NCBI GenBank assembly: GCA_046341775.1
Contig: JBKDQQ010000182.1
Coordinates: 1-63,948, forward strand
Direction of reading: 5' to 3'
From: SXXH01 sp041165735
Lineage (GTDB): Bacteria > Planctomycetota > UBA1135 > GCA-002686595
Length of the DNA stretch: 63,948 nucleotides
The notes beneath the pieces are model-generated. The model had not been told where the DNA came from. It worked only from the letters and a program-made list of their open reading frames with translations, and did no database searches. The translations under genes were made by a program, and so were the position numbers. Below are positions 1 through 7,705 of this stretch, piece after piece; positions within the stretch are counted from its first letter, which is position 1; each line of letters opens with the position of its first letter.

Positions 1-1
1 C

Positions 2-862
2 GCGCTGCCCGGCGACACGGCCCCGCGCGTCGCCACCGCGGCGGGCGTGGCGCTGCGCGCCAACCCGGGCGACGCGGCGCGCCCCGCGCTGCTCGCGCGC
101 GCGCGCCTCGCGTTCCCGGAGGTGCGCGCCGCGGCGCTCGAAGCCGTGGCCGCCATGGGCGGCGAGAACGTGCTCGACGCGCTGGTGCTCGCCGTCGGCG
201 ACGCCGATCCGCGCGTGCGACTCGCCGCCGCGCGCGGCCTAGCCGTCGTCGCCGATCCCACCGCGACGAGCTTCCTCGTCGGACTCGTCGCCGACGCAGG
301 CGATCCGGAGTTGCGCGCCGCGGCGGAGGATGGGTTGCTCAAGCTCGGCGCGCGCGCCATCCCCGAGTTGTCGCGACTGCTGCACCAACCGGGCGGCCGC
401 AGCCGGCGCGAAGCGGCGCTCGTGCTGGCGCGACTCGGTTCGCCCGAGGCGGTCTCGCCGCTGATCGCGATCCTCGCGCAGCGGCGCGGCGACGCCCAGG
501 TGGCCGAGGAACTGGCGGTGCTGACCTGCTTCGATCCGCGCGCCCAAGCCGACGCGGTCGAAGCCTGGTGGGCGTGGTGGGAAGGCGTGCGCCACGACGA
601 TTCGCTGCTGTGGTTCCGCGCCGGGCTCGAGCGCGCGGGCGTGCCGACGCCGCCGCTGGGCGCGTTGGAGGGCGAGGGCACGCTGCAAGGACGCTTGTTC
701 CTCGTCGAGGCGCTGCTGCGCCCCGAGGCGATCCTCGCCGAGCGCGCACGCCGCGAGTTGTCGCGCCTGCTGGGGCGCCAATTGCCCGCGCTCGCGCCGC
801 GCGGCGCGGACCGCGAAGCACAGGCCAAGGCCTTGCGCGAGGAGCTGCGGGCCGAGCGCTGA
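2..862 (+). CDS. HEAT-repeat protein, 5'-truncated
   Basis: The frame is open from the left edge with no stop, so the N-terminus lies outside the window; about 286 residues are visible. The protein is built of helix pairs typical of HEAT/PBS-lyase repeats, for example DPRVRLAAARGLAVV, DPELRAAAEDGLLKL and SRREAALVLARLGSPEAV. The last third is Trp-, Leu- and Arg-rich and less repetitive. Such alpha-solenoids are usually protein-binding scaffolds, and no catalytic motif is visible. The next gene starts 5 bp after the stop, so the two are probably co-transcribed. Confidence 0.75.
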   Translation, partial: ALPGDTAPRVATAAGVALRANPGDAARPALLARARLAFPEVRAAALEAVAAMGGENVLDALVLAVGDADPRVRLAAARGLAVVADPTATSFLVGLVADAGDPELRAAAEDGLLKLGARAIPELSRLLHQPGGRSRREAALVLARLGSPEAVSPLIAILAQRRGDAQVAEELAVLTCFDPRAQADAVEAWWAWWEGVRHDDSLLWFRAGLERAGVPTPPLGALEGEGTLQGRLFLVEALLRPEAILAERARRELSRLLGRQLPALAPRGADREAQAKALREELRAER

Positions 863-867
863 ATGCG

Positions 868-1548
868 ATGGCGAGGAAGTCCCGCTCAAAGTCACGCCGC
901 GTCGACCTCGAGCGGCCGCTGGTGCTCGTGCTGCTGTTCGCGGTCGTGGCGCTGTTCGCCGTCGGCGGCGTGGTGCAGGGGCCCAAGATCGCGCGCATCG
1001 TGCACAGCGAGATCGGCATGCGCGGCGTCGAGGCGCACGCGCCGGCGATCCTGAAGGTCGCGGCCGAGGCGGGCCTCGATCCCGCCCTGATGGCCGGCAT
1101 CTGCTACGTCGAGAGCCGCGGCAAGGTCGATGCGCTGTCCTCCAAGGGCGCGATGGGCTTGTTCCAGCTGATGCCTTCGGCCGCCTCGGACGCGGCCAAG
1201 CGCCTGAGGATCGACCCGCCGACGAAGTCCGAGCTGCTCTCGGACGCCGAGCTCAACGCGCGCCTAGCGGCGAGCCACCTCGTGTGGTTGCACAAGCTCG
1301 AGGGGCCCCGTTGGGAGCGCACGCTGGTCGCCTACAACGCGGGGCGCGGCAAGTTGAAGCAGTGGCTGGACGCCGCCGGCGGGTGGGAGCGCTGGCGCGC
1401 CACGCGCGACGGACGCAGCGAGACCTTGCACTACGCGCAGACTTGCCTCGCCTACGCCGAGCGCTTCCGCGCGCGGGAGAGCTTCGCCCCGCGCGCCGGC
1501 GCGCTGGCCGACTCGGCGCCGCCGTCCGCGAAGCCGACCGATCGCTAG
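868..1548 (+). CDS. membrane-anchored lytic transglycosylase (SLT family)
   Basis: 226 residues. A basic N-terminus is followed by one membrane segment (about residues 17-36), and the rest is predicted to face the periplasm. The SLT-type goose-lysozyme-like core includes YVESRGKVDALSSKGAMGLF, with E82 as the expected catalytic acid, followed by LMP. A later AYNAGRGKL motif is also diagnostic. The family cleaves the MurNAc-GlcNAc bond of peptidoglycan to give 1,6-anhydro-MurNAc. I chose the ATG at 868, just after the HEAT gene stop; longer forms would overlap that gene. The protein is short compared with Slt70 and resembles the compact MltE/EmtA-type class. Its position suggests remodelling of the wall together with the neighbouring envelope genes. 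Confidence 0.85.
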   Translation: MARKSRSKSRRVDLERPLVLVLLFAVVALFAVGGVVQGPKIARIVHSEIGMRGVEAHAPAILKVAAEAGLDPALMAGICYVESRGKVDALSSKGAMGLFQLMPSAASDAAKRLRIDPPTKSELLSDAELNARLAASHLVWLHKLEGPRWERTLVAYNAGRGKLKQWLDAAGGWERWRATRDGRSETLHYAQTCLAYAERFRARESFAPRAGALADSAPPSAKPTDR

Positions 1549-1679
1549 GGCGGCGGCGATCTCCGGGCGCTAGCATGGGCGGCCCGCGAGCGCCGCGCCA
1601 ACACCGGCCGGATCCGCCCGTACCACGCGGCCCCGCCGCGCGACCGGTGGCGAGGCGCGCTCGGGGCGCCCACGACTCC

Positions 1680-2669
1680 ATGAACCAGCACCAAGCCAAC
1701 GCCATCGACCACGCCGCCGCCACGCGCTTCGTGCCCGAACTGCGACGCGCGCTGGCCGAGGTGGTCGTGGGCCAGGAACGCCTGCTCGACATGCTGCTCG
1801 TGGGCCTCCTGACCGGCGGGCACGTGCTGCTCGAGGGCGTGCCCGGACTGGCGAAGACGCTGGCTGTATCCAGTCTCGCCAAGGCGGTGCGCGGCAGCTT
1901 CTCGCGCATCCAGTTCACGCCCGACCTCCTGCCTTCGGACCTCGTGGGCACGGAGATCTACAACGCCAAGGACGCCAGCTTCGCCGTGCGGCGCGGCCCG
2001 GTGTTCGCCAACTTCGTGCTGGCGGACGAGATCAACCGCGCGCCCTCGAAGGTGCAGTCCGCGCTGCTCGAGGCCATGGCCGAGCGCCAGGTCTCGATCG
2101 GCGGCGCGACGCATCCGCTGCCCAAGCCCTTCCTCGTGCTGGCGACGCAGAACCCGCTCGAGCAGGAAGGCACCTACCCCTTGCCGGAGGCGCAGCTCGA
2201 CCGCTTCGCGCTCAAGGTCGTCGTGTCCTATCCCACGCCGGAGGAGGAACTGCTGATCCTCGGTCGCATGGCGAGCACCGCGCCGCGCCTCGAGCCGCGC
2301 GCCGTCGTGGGCCTCGACGAGGTGCTCGCGGCGCGCGCCGCCGTCGATCGCGTGCAACTGGACGAGAAGCTCGCGCGCTACATCGTCGCGCTGGTCGTGG
2401 CGACGCGCGAGCCCGCGCGCCACGGCCTGCCCGACCTCGGCGGCAAGATCGGCTACGGAGCCAGCCCGCGCGCCACGATCTGGCTGGCCCAATGCGCGCG
2501 CGCGCACGCCTTGCTCGCCGGACGGGACTTCGTCGTCCCGGGCGACATCAAGGCCATCGCGCCCGAGGTGCTGCGCCATCGGGTGATGCCGACCTGGGAG
2601 GCCGAGGCCGAGGGGCTCGGTTCGATGCGCATCGTGTCGCGCGTGCTGGAGACCGTGCCGGTGCCCTGA
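1680..2669 (+). CDS. MoxR-family AAA+ ATPase
   Basis: 329 residues. Walker A is GVPGLAKT (53-60) and Walker B with sensor region is FVLADEINRAP (D115, E116). The sequence LATQNPLEQEGTYPLPEAQLDRF is the MoxR signature. These ATPases act as chaperones or regulators for von Willebrand factor A (VWA) proteins. Here the gene heads an operon with a DUF58 protein and two VWA proteins, the classic MoxR-Bat arrangement. The ATG at 1680 gives the normal family N-terminus; an in-frame ATG at 1575 would add about 35 Pro/Arg-rich residues and is less likely. A TAGCAT hexamer at 1571 may be the operon -10 box. Confidence 0.92.
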   Translation: MNQHQANAIDHAAATRFVPELRRALAEVVVGQERLLDMLLVGLLTGGHVLLEGVPGLAKTLAVSSLAKAVRGSFSRIQFTPDLLPSDLVGTEIYNAKDASFAVRRGPVFANFVLADEINRAPSKVQSALLEAMAERQVSIGGATHPLPKPFLVLATQNPLEQEGTYPLPEAQLDRFALKVVVSYPTPEEELLILGRMASTAPRLEPRAVVGLDEVLAARAAVDRVQLDEKLARYIVALVVATREPARHGLPDLGGKIGYGASPRATIWLAQCARAHALLAGRDFVVPGDIKAIAPEVLRHRVMPTWEAEAEGLGSMRIVSRVLETVPVP

Positions 2670-2690
2670 GGCGCGCGCGGCGCCATCGCC

Positions 2691-3638
2691 ATGTGGTCCT
2701 GGTCGCGATTCCTCGAGGGCGAGCCGGCGGCGGGGGTCGAGCCGCGACTCGAGCCCGGCGGCGCGGCGCGCAAGTTGCGCATCGCCACGCGGCGCCTCGT
2801 CGACGCGGCCTTGTCGGGCGGCTTCAAGAGCGCGTTCCGCGGCAGCGGCCTGGAGTTCCGCGAGGTGCGCGCCTACGCGCCGGGCGACGACGTGCGCCGC
2901 ATCGATTGGAACGTGACGGCGCGCACGAGCACGCCCCACGTCAAGACCTACGCCGAGGAGCGCGAGCTCGAGGTGCGCCTGGTGCTCGACGCCTCGCGCG
3001 GCATGGCGTTCGGCACGCGGGCCTGCACCAAGGCCGAAGTCGCCGCGCGCGCCGCGGCGCTGCTCGCCTTCGCGGCCGCGCGCAACCAGGACAAGGTGGG
3101 ACTGACCGTGGCGGCGCTGGACGCGCGCCGGCGCACGCCCTGCAAGAAGGGCCTGCGCCAGGCGTCGCAGGTCGCGCGCGGCGCGACCGAGGCGCGCGGC
3201 GATGGCGCCAGCGCGCTGGTCGAGGCGCTCGAGGCCGAGGAGCGCCTGCTGCGCCGTCGCTCGGTCGTGTTCGTGCTCTCCGACTTCCGTTGCGTCCACG
3301 CCGAGGCGCCGCGCGTGGAGCGCCTGCTCCAACGCCTGAACCGCCGCCACGACGTCGTGGCGGTGCGCATCGCCGATCCGCTCGAGTTGGCGCTGCCGGC
3401 CGCCGGCCCGCTGGTGATCGACGACCTCGAGGGCGGCGGGCGCCACGAGGTCGACGGACGTTCGTCCGCGGCGCGCGAGGCGTGGAACGCGGCCGCGCGT
3501 CGTCGTCGCTCGGCCGAGGATGCCGTGTTCGCCAAGGCGCGCGTCGACGTGGTCGACCTGTCGACGGAGGGCGATGTCGAACTGCCGTTCGTGGCGTTGT
3601 TCAAGCGGCGCGTAGCCGGCAAGGGAGGACGAGCGTGA
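2691..3638 (+). CDS. DUF58 family protein
   Basis: 315 residues. The DUF58 signature EVRAYAPGDDVRRIDWNVTAR is present at about residues 58-78. A degenerate VWA-like fold follows, with LVLDASRGMAFG taking the place of a MIDAS DxSxS. DUF58 proteins are encoded beside MoxR ATPases and Bat proteins and are thought to be assembly or regulatory partners; their biochemical activity is unknown. The gene starts 21 bp after MoxR and its TGA overlaps the next GTG (GTGA). This fits translational coupling. Confidence 0.9.
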   Translation: MWSWSRFLEGEPAAGVEPRLEPGGAARKLRIATRRLVDAALSGGFKSAFRGSGLEFREVRAYAPGDDVRRIDWNVTARTSTPHVKTYAEERELEVRLVLDASRGMAFGTRACTKAEVAARAAALLAFAAARNQDKVGLTVAALDARRRTPCKKGLRQASQVARGATEARGDGASALVEALEAEERLLRRRSVVFVLSDFRCVHAEAPRVERLLQRLNRRHDVVAVRIADPLELALPAAGPLVIDDLEGGGRHEVDGRSSAAREAWNAAARRRRSAEDAVFAKARVDVVDLSTEGDVELPFVALFKRRVAGKGGRA

Positions 3639-4546
3639 GCCGCGCGCTGGAAGGAGGCGGAGCGGCATCCGCGTCGAGCGCCTCCCTCGGGCGCGCGGCC
3701 TGGACCGCCTCGGTCGCCGGCGCCGAGATCGGCGAACCCGTCTCGTTCGAGCTGCGCGTGCGCCTGCAGGACGGACTCGAACCCACGCTCGCCGCGTGGC
3801 CCGCCGATCCGCTCGTGCCGTGGGCCCTGCTGGAGGGACCGGCGCTGTCGCGCCTTTCGCTCGACGGCCCGCAGGACGAGTGGCGCGCGCGCTACACCGC
3901 CTTCGCGCTCACGGGCGGGGAGCTCGACTCGCCCGGCGGACTGCTGCTCGTGGGCGGCGAGCCCTTCGACGCCGCCGCGGCGCGCGTCGTCGTCGCCGGC
4001 GCGCTGGGGGAGGGCGAGGATGCGCCGCGCCAGTTGCTGCAGGCGCCCTCCGCGGTGGCGCCGCCCGCCGACGCCCTCGGCTTGCCGCCGCTGGCGTGGG
4101 CGTGGATGTTCGCGGCGCCGCTCGCCGCGCTGCTCGTCGCGTGGCGCTGGAGGAGCCGCCGTGCGCGCGTCCGCGCCGCCGCGGCGCCGGGGCCGCTCGA
4201 GCGGCTCGCCGTCCTGGAGGCCGGATGGCGCAAGGATCCCGCGGAGGGGCGCGAGTGCCTGCACGCCTTGTCGGCGCTCGTGCGCGGCGTGGTCGACGGG
4301 CGACTAGCGGAACGCCGGGCGGCCTCGTCAAATGAATTTGACGACGCGCCCGCTCCGGCCGCCATGGGCGGCATGGAATGGGCCGATCGGGCCGAGGCGC
4401 GCGGCGAGGCGGCCGCGGCGGGCTTCGTGCGGCGCATCGAGCCGTTGCGCTGGTGCTGCGACTCCGTGCCCGCCGAGCTGGTGGCGGCGCGCTTCGAAGA
4501 GGCGCGCGCGCTGTGCGCGACCACCACGGAAGGGAAGCGCGCGTGA
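3635..4546 (+). CDS. BatD-like/DUF4381-like single-pass membrane protein
   Basis: 303 residues from a GTG that overlaps the DUF58 stop by 4 bp. The N-terminal part looks like an extracytoplasmic beta-rich domain (EPVSFELRVRLQDGLEPT). One membrane segment lies near residues 145-165 (LAWAWMFAAPLAALLVAW), followed by a helical cytoplasmic tail. This architecture and position match small membrane proteins found between DUF58 and BatA in other MoxR operons; the exact family is uncertain. Within the tail, the codons TCA-AAT-GAA-TTT form an AT-rich palindrome (4326-4343) that is out of character with the surrounding codon use. The stop overlaps the next start by 4 bp. Confidence 0.7.
   Translation: MSRALEGGGAASASSASLGRAAWTASVAGAEIGEPVSFELRVRLQDGLEPTLAAWPADPLVPWALLEGPALSRLSLDGPQDEWRARYTAFALTGGELDSPGGLLLVGGEPFDAAAARVVVAGALGEGEDAPRQLLQAPSAVAPPADALGLPPLAWAWMFAAPLAALLVAWRWRSRRARVRAAAAPGPLERLAVLEAGWRKDPAEGRECLHALSALVRGVVDGRLAERRAASSNEFDDAPAPAAMGGMEWADRAEARGEAAAAGFVRRIEPLRWCCDSVPAELVAARFEEARALCATTTEGKRA
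4326..4343. repeat. AT-rich palindrome CGTCAAAT-GA-ATTTGACG inside coding sequence
   Basis: A perfect inverted repeat with 8-bp arms and a 2-bp centre. It lies in the tail of the BatD-like gene and uses codons rare for this genome. A related palindrome, GTCAAA-CGCA-TTTGAC, occurs at 17264-17279. Such sites could bind a dimeric DNA-binding protein; the function is unknown. Confidence 0.6.
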
Positions 4547-5589
4547 CACTTCCGCAGGAACTCGCCAAGAGCGTGGCCGAAGGCGCCTTCGAGTTCGCGC
4601 CCGGCTGGTCGTTCGCCGATCCGTGGCTGCTCCTCTTCGCGCCCGTGGCGTGGCTGTGCCTGTGGCGGGGCCGAGGCGAGTCCGGCAGGGCCGAGGCGCG
4701 CGCCACGCTGGTCGAGCGCGTGCCCGCGTCGTGGCGGTCGAACACGCGCTTCGTGCCGTTCCTCCTGTCGGCGCTGGCCGCCGCCTGCGTGGCCGTGGCG
4801 CTGGCGCGACCGCTGCGCGGCGAGGTGCGATCGGACAGCGAGAGCGAAGGCGTCGACATCGCGCTCGTCGTCGACCGCTCGGGTTCGATGCAGCACAAGG
4901 ACCTCGATCCCAAGCGCTCGCGCCTCGATGTCGTCAAGCAGGTCGTGGGCGACTTCGCCGCGCGCCGCATGCAGGACAAGGAAGGCGCGGCGGACCAGTG
5001 CGCCTTGATCGTGTTCGCCGCCTATCCGCAGATCCTGTGCCCCTACACGCTGGACGTGGACGCGATCCGCGGCTTCATCGAGGAGCTGCAGCCCGTGCAG
5101 AACCGCCAGGAGGACGGCACTGGCATCGGCGTGGGCCTCGCCAAGGCGGTGCAGACGCTGGCCGGTTCGGAGGCGAAGTCCAAGGTGGCCGTGCTGCTGA
5201 CCGACGGCGAGAACAACATCGACTCCATCGCGCCGCTCGAGGCGGCCGACCTCGCCGCCAAGTCGGGCGTGAAGGTCTACACGATCTTCGCGGGCCGCTA
5301 CGCCTACGCCTTCGACGCCTTCGGCCGGGCCGTGCCGACGCGGCGCGAGATCGACACGACCGAGCTGCGCCGCATCGCCGAGCGCACGGGCGGATTGCAC
5401 TTCCGCGCGCGCGACCAGGCCGAGCTCGAGCGCGCCTACGCCCAGATCGAGTCGCTGGAGCGCACGAAGCGCGTCGTCTCGCGGCGCGTCGAGAACTACG
5501 ACGCGTACAAGGCGCTGCTGCTGCCCGCACTGGTGCTGCAGCTCCTGGCATTCCTCGGATGGCGCACGATCTGGAGGACCCTGCCGTGA
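4543..5589 (+). CDS. batA: VWA-domain membrane protein, BatA-type
   Basis: 348 residues from a GTG overlapping the previous stop. N-terminal membrane segments (about 27-41 and 71-88) precede a VWA domain with an intact MIDAS motif DRSGS (111-115). Later metal-ligand regions are TGIGVGLAKA and LLTDGENN. A C-terminal membrane segment (LLLPALVLQLLAFLGW) closes the protein. This topology is that of BatA, linked to aerotolerance and stress fitness in Bacteroides and Leptospira, although the molecular role is unresolved. The protein probably works with BatB and is serviced by the MoxR ATPase. The stop overlaps the batB start by 4 bp. Confidence 0.88.
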   Translation: MTLPQELAKSVAEGAFEFAPGWSFADPWLLLFAPVAWLCLWRGRGESGRAEARATLVERVPASWRSNTRFVPFLLSALAAACVAVALARPLRGEVRSDSESEGVDIALVVDRSGSMQHKDLDPKRSRLDVVKQVVGDFAARRMQDKEGAADQCALIVFAAYPQILCPYTLDVDAIRGFIEELQPVQNRQEDGTGIGVGLAKAVQTLAGSEAKSKVAVLLTDGENNIDSIAPLEAADLAAKSGVKVYTIFAGRYAYAFDAFGRAVPTRREIDTTELRRIAERTGGLHFRARDQAELERAYAQIESLERTKRVVSRRVENYDAYKALLLPALVLQLLAFLGWRTIWRTLP

Positions 5590-6593
5590 ACGGCGTGCTG
5601 GGCTTCGATTGGCAGCGCCCCGAGGCGTTGTGGTGGTTGTGCGCGGCGCCGGCCCTGGTCGGCCTGGCGTGGTGGTCGTGGCGCGCCGCCGCGTCCGCCC
5701 GCGCGCTCGTCGCCGCGCCGGCGTCCCACGCCCGCTTGTGGCCGCGCTTCGCGCCGCGCCGCGAGCTGCTGCGGCTCGTGGCGGGCGTGCTGGCGCTCGT
5801 CTTCCTCGTGCTGGCGCTGGCCGGGCCGGTGCGCGGCTACACGCTGCGCGAGGTGCGCAAGAAGGGACTCGACATGGTCGTGTGCCTGGACACCTCGCGC
5901 TCGATGCTGGTGCAGGACCTCTCGCCCGATCGATTGACGCGCGCCAAGCGCGAGGTGCGCGGCCTGCTCGAGCGCCTGCAGGGCGACCGCGCCGCCTTGC
6001 TGGCATTCTCGGGCGACGTGCGCGAAGTGGCGCCGCTGACGTCCGACATGCGCACGCTGGCCACCTTCCTCGACACCTTGGATCCGGCCGACAACCAGAA
6101 GGGCGGCACGGACGTGGGGGCCGTGCTGGAGCGCGCACTCGGCTTGTTCGACGGGCGCAGCGGCGCGCACGAAGTGATCGTGCTGCTGACCGACGGCGAG
6201 GACCTCGGCGGCCAGGGCGCCGCGGTGGCGCGCCGCGCTGCCGAGCGCGGCATCCGCGTGCATGTTTGCGGCATCGGCACCGAGGACGGCGGCAAGATCC
6301 CCGACGGCCGCGGCTTCGTGCGCGGTCCCGAGGGCAAGGAGGTCGTTTCGCGGCTCGACGCGGCGACGCTGCGCTCCATCGCGCAGGTCTCCGGCGGCGA
6401 CTACGTGGGCACGGAGACCTCGCCCACGCCGCTCGAGGAGTTGTGGACGGCGCGCATCTCCCGCATGGAGGGTCGCGAGTACGGCAGCGGCCGCGAGCGC
6501 ATCCCGCACGACCGCTACCAGTGGCCGCTCGTGGTCGCGGCGCTGTGCGTTTGCGTCGAGTCCGGCTTGCGCGGCAGGAGGAGCGGCCCGTGA
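5586..6593 (+). CDS. batB: VWA-domain membrane protein, BatB-type
   Basis: 335 residues. Two N-terminal membrane segments (about 14-30 and 62-81) are followed by a VWA domain with MIDAS DTSRS (102-106). Supporting motifs are KGGTDVGAVLERA and LLTDGEDLGGQG. A C-terminal hydrophobic stretch (WPLVVAALCVCVESGL) re-enters the membrane. The paired arrangement with BatA, both with intact MIDAS residues, is normal for Bat operons and suggests a heteromeric membrane complex. The GTG start overlaps the BatA stop and the stop overlaps the next GTG. Confidence 0.88.
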   Translation: MNGVLGFDWQRPEALWWLCAAPALVGLAWWSWRAAASARALVAAPASHARLWPRFAPRRELLRLVAGVLALVFLVLALAGPVRGYTLREVRKKGLDMVVCLDTSRSMLVQDLSPDRLTRAKREVRGLLERLQGDRAALLAFSGDVREVAPLTSDMRTLATFLDTLDPADNQKGGTDVGAVLERALGLFDGRSGAHEVIVLLTDGEDLGGQGAAVARRAAERGIRVHVCGIGTEDGGKIPDGRGFVRGPEGKEVVSRLDAATLRSIAQVSGGDYVGTETSPTPLEELWTARISRMEGREYGSGRERIPHDRYQWPLVVAALCVCVESGLRGRRSGP

Positions 6594-7705
6594 CGCGCCG
6601 AGGCGCCCTTCGTCGCGCCGTGCGCGTCGCGGCCTCGATCGTCGCCATCGCGCCGCTCGCGACGCGCCTCGCGTCCGCGCAGGTGGCGTCGTCCGCGCCG
6701 CCCGGCGGCGTGCAGCCCGAGCCCGCGCGGGTCGAACCTTGGCCCGCGGGCCTGTCGAACGGCCTCGAGGAACTCGAGCGCCGCATCGCGGCCGGCGACC
6801 ACGCCGGAGTGCGCGATCTCGTGCGTCGCCTGGAAGCGCCGGACGCGCTCGCGCGCAGGCGCGCGGAGTGGATCGCCGCAGGCGCTTGGCGCGCCAGCGC
6901 GCTGCGCGCCATCGACCCGGCCATCGAGCTGCTGCGGTTGCGGCCCCGCGCCGCGGCCATCGCCGGCGAGCTGGCGCTCGTCGACGGCGTCGCGGCGCTC
7001 GGCCTCGAGCAATGGGAGCAGGCGCAAGCCGCCTTCCTCCTGGCGCGCGCGGAAGGGAGCGGGGCGACGCGCCTCGAGGCCGTCGACGCCTTGGCCGACC
7101 TGGAACTGGCCGCCGCCGAGGCGCTGCGGCCCGGCCCCGACGGGTCCGCGCCCGCGGCCGCGCAGGTCGCCACTCCTCCCGGCGGCGCGAACCCCAACGC
7201 GCCTGCGTCCGCCGCCGGTCCGGCGGAGGATCCCATCGCCAAGGCGCGCGCGGCCAACCTCGTCGCGCGCGCGCGGCTCGTCGAGCGCCTGCGCCTCGAG
7301 CGCCACGACGCCGACGCGCGCGCCAACTTGGAACTGGTGCAGCGCAGGCTGGAGGAGTTGCGTCGTCTCGAGGAGCAAAGGCGCCGCGAGGAGGAGGAGC
7401 GTCGACGCGAGCAGCAGGACAAGGACAAGGACGAGCAAGAACGGCAGCCCGAGGACCAGCAGGGACAGGACCAGCAGGGACAGGACCAGCAGGAGCAGCC
7501 GGAGGAAGCGCAGCAGGACCAGCGCCAGCCAAGCGAAGCCGACGAGTCGAAGGCGGACGACCAGGCTCCCAAGCCAGCCGCAGCCATGTCGAAGGAGGAG
7601 GCGCAGAAGCTGCTCGACAAGTTGAAGGAACTCGAGGAGAAGGGCGAGGAGCTGCGCGCGACCCTGCTCAAGGACAGGCGCCAGAAGGTGGACAAGGATT
7701 GGTGA
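6590..7705 (+). CDS. BatC-like periplasmic protein with Gln/Glu-rich coiled coil
   Basis: 371 residues. An N-terminal signal sequence (ASIVAIAPLATRLASAQ) is followed by helical TPR-like segments. The protein then has a long charged region (REEEERRREQQDKDKDEQE) and a DQQGQ repeat. A C-terminal helix (EEAQKLLDKLKELEEKGE) closes it. Bat operons commonly carry TPR/coiled-coil proteins named BatC here. The repeated tract is encoded by three 15-bp tandem units (7454-7498). The role is likely scaffolding between the VWA proteins and cell-wall-side partners; this is an inference. The start overlaps the batB stop and the end overlaps the batD start. Confidence 0.7.
   Translation: MTRRGALRRAVRVAASIVAIAPLATRLASAQVASSAPPGGVQPEPARVEPWPAGLSNGLEELERRIAAGDHAGVRDLVRRLEAPDALARRRAEWIAAGAWRASALRAIDPAIELLRLRPRAAAIAGELALVDGVAALGLEQWEQAQAAFLLARAEGSGATRLEAVDALADLELAAAEALRPGPDGSAPAAAQVATPPGGANPNAPASAAGPAEDPIAKARAANLVARARLVERLRLERHDADARANLELVQRRLEELRRLEEQRRREEEERRREQQDKDKDEQERQPEDQQGQDQQGQDQQEQPEEAQQDQRQPSEADESKADDQAPKPAAAMSKEEAQKLLDKLKELEEKGEELRATLLKDRRQKVDKDW
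7454..7498 (+). repeat. 15-bp tandem repeat encoding DQQGQ units
   Basis: Two exact copies of GACCAGCAGGGACAG and a third with two changes lie in frame in the BatC-like gene. The unit length keeps the reading frame, so copy-number change would alter only the length of the Gln-rich linker. Confidence 0.75.
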
